DNA from: an uncultured Mycoplasmatota bacterium
Lineage (GTDB): Bacteria > Bacillota_I > Bacilli_A > RF39 > UBA660
Reading direction: 5' to 3'
DNA length: 63,528 nucleotides
NCBI GenBank assembly: GCA_900546245.1
Contig: URBY01000002.1
Location: forward strand, 1 to 63,528
Part shown: in pieces, positions 60,248 through 63,528 of the stretch
How positions within the stretch are numbered: the first letter of the stretch is position 1
Layout: the number at the start of each line of letters is the position of its first letter
Notes under the pieces: generated by a model
Seen by the model: the letters and a program-made list of their open reading frames with translations, nothing else
What the model was told of the DNA's origin: nothing
The model's database searches: none
Position numbers and translations under genes: made by a program

Positions 60248-61955
60248 CAAGAAATCTTTAAAAGAAATGTTCAATTTCACTACTAATAAGAATAAAACTA
60301 TTAAAATTTCTAGTATCCTATTTTTTCAATCGCTTCCATACTTATTGTTTTATCAAGAAATATTATCTTTGGTAGTAGATAAACATATGCCAAATCAAAA
60401 TCTGAAAATGGTATGTATCTTATCAGGAATTTTATTAGTAATTATAGCAATTAGATTCGCATTTGATTATTACTCAGAAACTAGAAGAAAAAATTGTTAT
60501 TATGATAATGATAGACAAATCAAAAATAAAATATTTAGTGCTATACAATATGCCAATATTAGTGAATTAGATAAAACGCAAACAGGTAACTTATTTGAAT
60601 TAACTACAAATCAAAGTTTTAATGCTAGCCAACTATTTGTATGGAATTTTGCTGGAATATTTTCTGTAAGATTTCGAAGTATATTAATGATTTCAATAAT
60701 AATGCTATTTATAAATTATAAAATATCTTTAATTATAATAGGAATATTTATATTGTCTTACATTATATTGTTACCATTTTATAATACTAATATGAAAAAT
60801 TATCAAATGACATTAAAATCAATACTAAATCTTCAAGGAAAAATTAATGAATATATAGAAAGCTATTCAACTACAAAAACTTTAAGACTTGAAGAAATTA
60901 ATATGGATGAAATAAATTCCATTTTAGAAAAAAGTAAAGAAAAATATTTAAAAACTAATAAAATTTTAGCATTACATACTTCACTTTTTGCATTAATAAC
61001 TTTTTCGGCAGTAATAATAACATTAATCATTGGTGGTAATGAAATAATAATGGGTATAGGTGTTGCATCAACAGTTATGTTATTAGTTGATTACATAAGT
61101 GATATAAATGATCATATGCAAAGTTTATTAAATCATGCTCATGGCATACTTAGTAAGTATAATGCTTTTTTGCGAATACTTAAAATATCTTCAATTGCTA
61201 AAGAAGAAGATAATGGAATAAAAAATATCGATAAAATTAAAAGTATAGAATTTAAAAGCGTCAAAATGAGTTATGATAATGAAAATATAATACTTGAAGA
61301 TATTAATTTAAAAATAGATAAGCCTATGACAATTGCTATTGTAGGAAAGAGTGGAAGTGGAAAGACAACATTCGTAAATTTAATACCTAGATTTTATGAA
61401 TTAATGGATGGGAAAATATTGATAAACGATGTTGATTATAAAGAATATAAACTTAGTGAGCTTAGAAAAAATATATCATATGTTTTTCAAGAGCCAGTTA
61501 TATTAAATATGTCTATAAAAGATAATCTAATATATGGATTAGGAGATATTGAATTTGAAGAAGTTAAAAATATTTGTATTAAACTTGGATTAGACGAAAA
61601 AATAATGTCTTTACCTAATAGTTATGATACAATCATAAATGCAAAAACAGATTTATTATCATTTGGCGAAAAACAATTATTAAGTTATGCAAGAGCAATA
61701 CTTAAAAGTGGAGATATTGTAATACTGGATGAAGTAACATCTAATCTTGATTTAGAATTTGAACAAAATATTATCAATGCTAATAAAACATTACTTAAAG
61801 GGAAAATTGCATTTATAATTGCTCATAGATTAAATACAATTAAGGAAGCAGATTTAATTATATATATTGAAGATAAACATATTGAGGAAATGGGAACACA
61901 CGAAGAATTATTAAAATTAAATGAAAAGTATTCTAAATTATTTATGAGTAAATAA
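60240..61955 (+). CDS. ABC exporter subunit 2B (catalytic half)
   Basis: A half-transporter of about 571 residues; ATG at 60240 with AGGTGAT upstream, overlapping the 2A end. Six helices are followed by Walker A GKSGSGKT, a deviant signature LSFGEKQLL, a full Walker B VILDEVTSNLD and H-loop IIAHRLNTI. The deviations mirror those of pair 1, so this too is a heterodimer with one dead composite site. No recognisable substrate gene lies beside it. The adjacent oriT-like region follows. Confidence 0.9.
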   Translation: MLNKKSLKEMFNFTTNKNKTIKISSILFFQSLPYLLFYQEILSLVVDKHMPNQNLKMVCILSGILLVIIAIRFAFDYYSETRRKNCYYDNDRQIKNKIFSAIQYANISELDKTQTGNLFELTTNQSFNASQLFVWNFAGIFSVRFRSILMISIIMLFINYKISLIIIGIFILSYIILLPFYNTNMKNYQMTLKSILNLQGKINEYIESYSTTKTLRLEEINMDEINSILEKSKEKYLKTNKILALHTSLFALITFSAVIITLIIGGNEIIMGIGVASTVMLLVDYISDINDHMQSLLNHAHGILSKYNAFLRILKISSIAKEEDNGIKNIDKIKSIEFKSVKMSYDNENIILEDINLKIDKPMTIAIVGKSGSGKTTFVNLIPRFYELMDGKILINDVDYKEYKLSELRKNISYVFQEPVILNMSIKDNLIYGLGDIEFEEVKNICIKLGLDEKIMSLPNSYDTIINAKTDLLSFGEKQLLSYARAILKSGDIVILDEVTSNLDLEFEQNIINANKTLLKGKIAFIIAHRLNTIKEADLIIYIEDKHIEEMGTHEELLKLNEKYSKLFMSK

Positions 61956-62012
61956 TATATTATTTTGCAGAAATTCAAAAGAAACTTTGTGACTAATGGA
62001 TTTTTGCTTTTA

Positions 62013-62099
62013 ACTATCTTTAAGACAAGATAGTAACACACTACGATATTGGCAAAGCCAATAACGGTGTGTGCCAAGGGAAAATCCCTTTGGAATCCC
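62013..62099. other. Multi-hairpin, oriT-like region
   Basis: Three inverted repeats in a row: ACTATCTT/AAGATAGT (62013-62034); a long one with arms 62036-62053 and 62057-62072 (ACACAC ... TATTGGC with GCCAATA ... GTGTGT, interrupted by a small bulge); and AAGGGA/TCCCTT (62076-62090), followed by TGGAATCCC. It is non-coding and more GC-rich than its surroundings. This layout is what transfer origins of Bacillota mobilisable elements look like. The oriT call is inference. Confidence 0.5.
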
Positions 62100-62103
62100 T
62101 AAA

Positions 62104-62148
62104 GCAACATATTACAAACTATTTGTAAGTAAATATGTTGCCTTTTTT
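62104..62148 (+). terminator. Long terminator hairpin beyond the oriT-like region
   Basis: GCAACATAT pairs with ATATGTTGC, with an inner TTACAAA/TTTGTAA stem, and CTTTTTTA follows. The spacer to the next minus-strand hairpin is TTGCATAAAAAA, a string also present after the terminator at 56832-56858. Confidence 0.8.
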
Positions 62149-62156
62149 ATTGCATA

Positions 62157-62219
62157 AAAAAGAAAGAATACTATTACCACTTTCATGAGTGAACTCACAA
62201 AACGTGCCTCGTATTCTTT
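62157..62219 (-). terminator. Second-strand hairpin at the end of the XRE transcript
   Basis: AAAGAATAC pairs with GTATTCTTT over a 40-base loop that has its own TGAG/CTCA stem. On the minus strand it is followed by CTTTTTT, so it could end the XRE transcript. An additional stem (AATAACCT with AGGTTATT, 62227-62261) overlaps the gene end. The large loop could also be a small RNA. Confidence 0.5.
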
Positions 62220-62256
62220 AATGAAAAATAACCTAATCAAAATGAAAATGAAAAGG

Positions 62257-62757
62257 TTATTTTTCTTTTAAAATACTTTCGTATTTTTTCTCTATTTCAG
62301 ATAAATATCTTTCAATAGAGTCAGCTTTATCTAATAATGATTTATCTATATTATCTTGTTTATTTAAATAGTTATGTATTTCTTTAAAGTATTCACTAGT
62401 ATCCATTGCTATATGTCTTTTTAGATCAATTATATATTCCATATGTTTTATTTCTTCTTTATATTCATTTAGTTTTTTATCATACATTTCATAACTAACA
62501 ATGATTTCATCATCACCATATTTTATTGTTTCGTTAGAATATCCCGCAAGTTTAGCAGTTTTCTTAAATGGAATATCTAAATATTTTTCAAAACCTTTAA
62601 GAACTAGAATAGATGGTTTTACTCTAAATCCACTTTCAATATTATTTATTTCAGTATGACTAACTCCAACTAAAGAGGCTAGTTTTCTTGCCGAAATCTT
62701 TTTTTCTTTTCTAGCAATTTTTACTAATTCTGCAATGGTTTCTTCTTTTTTTAACAT
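62257..62757 (-). CDS. XRE-family transcriptional regulator
   Basis: A 166-residue protein. The start is the ATG at 62757; GGAG of the ATGGAGCG stretch precedes it at 8 bases, and the earlier ATG at 62772 overlaps that site. The helix-turn-helix is at about 8-60 (KISARKLASLVGVSHTEINNIESG). A C-terminal coiled coil, long and charged, may mediate dimerisation. Divergent from the 62903 gene with direct repeats between them, so it probably represses this promoter region and controls the element. Confidence 0.85.
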   Translation of the reverse strand: MLKKEETIAELVKIARKEKKISARKLASLVGVSHTEINNIESGFRVKPSILVLKGFEKYLDIPFKKTAKLAGYSNETIKYGDDEIIVSYEMYDKKLNEYKEEIKHMEYIIDLKRHIAMDTSEYFKEIHNYLNKQDNIDKSLLDKADSIERYLSEIEKKYESILKEK

Positions 62758-62785
62758 ACAATCACGCTCCATTGATAAGTTAATT

Positions 62786-62902
62786 ATATACTAAATAAAG
62801 TAAAAAGTAAACAAAAAAATGGAAACTTAGTTGACAAAATAGTAATCGCGTTGTAATATGTAGATATGGAAACTTAATTTCCAAAATAGAAAGGAGGATA
62901 AA
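62786..62902. promoter_or_regulatory. Divergent promoters with repeated operator-like sites
   Basis: On the plus strand TTGACA (62831-62836), a 17-base spacer and TAATAT (62854-62859) drive the small HTH gene. The repeat TGGAAACTTA occurs at 62820-62829 and 62866-62875, on either side of that promoter; the second copy is part of the palindrome GGAAACTTAATTTCC. On the minus strand a TATAAT (plus ATTATA, 62786-62791) serves the XRE gene. The repeats are candidate XRE operators. Confidence 0.7.
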
Positions 62903-63160
62903 ATGAAAAGAAAATTAGATTTAACAAAACATAAAATTTGGAAAGATAAGAGTATTAAACCTGAAACTAAAGAAATATATGCCTATTTATATTCACAAGG
63001 TTTCAATAAAACAATAACACATGTAAATATTGGGGATATACAACAAATCTTATCAATTACAAATGTTGGATTTAGAAATAACTTAAAAATACTAGAAAAA
63101 TTTAAATATATAGTATTTAAAGAATATAATCCAGGAATGTATGAAATTCATGTTTACTAA
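62903..63160 (+). CDS. Small winged-helix protein
   Basis: An 85-residue protein. The arrangement KLDLTKHKIWKDKSIKPETKEIYAYLYSQGFNKTITHVNIGDIQ fits replication or transfer-regulator-type helix-turn-helix domains of plasmids and integrative elements, with a wing at the end (KYIVFKEYNPGMYEIHVY). AAGGAGG precedes the start. It is the first gene under the XRE-flanked promoter. DNA binding is inferred from shape, not from a named family. Confidence 0.65.
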   Translation: MKRKLDLTKHKIWKDKSIKPETKEIYAYLYSQGFNKTITHVNIGDIQQILSITNVGFRNNLKILEKFKYIVFKEYNPGMYEIHVY

Positions 63161-63316
63161 AATGATTAATAATCGTTAGTAAAACAAGGTACAGTAAATG
63201 TTCGGAGATTTATATTAGTACCTTTCTATATTTATTTTAGAAAAACAAATAGGAATTATAGTCCTTATTTATTATTTAAAAAGGTGATATATATTTATTT
63301 AGATTGTGATTTTATT
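63161..63316. other. Gap between the two HTH genes
   Basis: AT-rich; a weak ribosome site (AAAAAGGTG, near 63279) lies at an unusual distance from the next ATG. I see no RNA gene or repeat. Confidence 0.4.
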
Positions 63317-63528
63317 ATGATTCCAAGAATATTATTTAATGATAGTTCCTTATCTGAAACAGATAGAATGGTAATGGGACTTATCATATCACTTACCTTA
63401 AAGAATACCTATTGTTATGCAAGTAATGAATATTTAGAGAAGTATATTAATAAATCTCAAAGAACAATAAATTATTCATTGTCAAAACTTAAAAAATTAA
63501 AATATATTAAAGATTTGATTGGAACTTC
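63317..63528 (+). CDS. Helix-turn-helix domain protein (partial, cut by the window end)
   Basis: The start is taken as the ATG at 63317, although the frame is open upstream to a GTG at 63284 and the ribosome site fits neither well. The 70 visible residues begin IPRILFNDSSLSETDRMVMG and include TYCYASNEYLEKYINKSQRTINYSLSKLKKL. This is the N-terminal winged helix typical of replication or transfer genes of mobile elements. The C-terminus lies outside the window. Confidence 0.7.
   Translation, partial: MIPRILFNDSSLSETDRMVMGLIISLTLKNTYCYASNEYLEKYINKSQRTINYSLSKLKKLKYIKDLIGT

Noticed and set aside
1..63528. CRISPR array or cas genes
   Set aside because: No regularly spaced direct repeats and no Cas-like proteins were found.
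1..63528. rRNA or tRNA genes
   Set aside because: No 16S/23S/5S segments or cloverleaf with GTTCGANTC were seen; short T-loop-like pieces were isolated.

Overview
The window looks like chromosomal DNA from a very AT-rich Bacillota, probably an uncultured Bacilli-class lineage of the Erysipelotrichia/RF39 kind. The basis is gene content: ezrA, cdaA-cdaR, an RNase J homologue, walJ, a T-box upstream of tyrS, and the parA-parB, ychF, rpsF-ssb-rpsR-rplI-dnaB neighbourhood that usually lies near the Bacillota origin. TGA is a normal stop (ftsK, walJ and mscS end with it) and Trp is TGG, so this is genetic code 11, not a code-4 mollicute. A gerQ homologue and a broken collagen-like gene point to a spore-forming ancestor or cryptic sporulation.

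From 1 to about 43.5 kb the content is mostly housekeeping. It begins with the rimP-nusA-rnpM-(dCMP deaminase)-infB-rbfA translation operon, with a one-domain RimP and a dCMP deaminase where ylxQ usually sits. Next come T-box-controlled tyrS, rpsD with a long leader, ezrA, a U32 protein, two prepilin-like genes, an RNase J-like protein without its metal ligands, ftsK, cdaA-cdaR, rplM-rpsI, parA-parB-mscS-DUF951, an AbgT transporter, ychF, rpsF-ssb-rpsR, rplI-dnaB, a LysM/G5/M23 peptidase, walJ-rlmH, ung, lemA, gerQ, pduL, rubrerythrin, trmL and a deformylase. The second prepilin gene is driven by a promoter whose spacer holds nine consecutive Gs, a strong candidate for phase variation.

From about 43.5 kb the character changes to accessory DNA. 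Small metabolic genes (MFS, GNAT, amidotransferase, LysR, flavin reductase, XRE regulator, BLIP-like lipoprotein, ASCH pair, DUF2318) are interspersed with genes broken by single-base frameshifts.

From 51.8 kb to the end there are two heterodimeric ABC exporter pairs, each with one degenerate composite ATP site. Between them lie an amidase remnant, a translationally coupled DUF3800 plus small-protein pair, a candidate minus-strand small RNA with a complete promoter and terminator, and a MobV relaxase. After the second exporter come a multi-hairpin oriT-like region, an XRE regulator divergent from a small winged-helix gene, and a second helix-turn-helix gene cut by the window end. I read 55.5 kb to the right edge as a mobilizable element, or two nested ones, whose ends are not visible. 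The sRNA, DUF3800 pair and duplicated exporters are the least explained part of the window.
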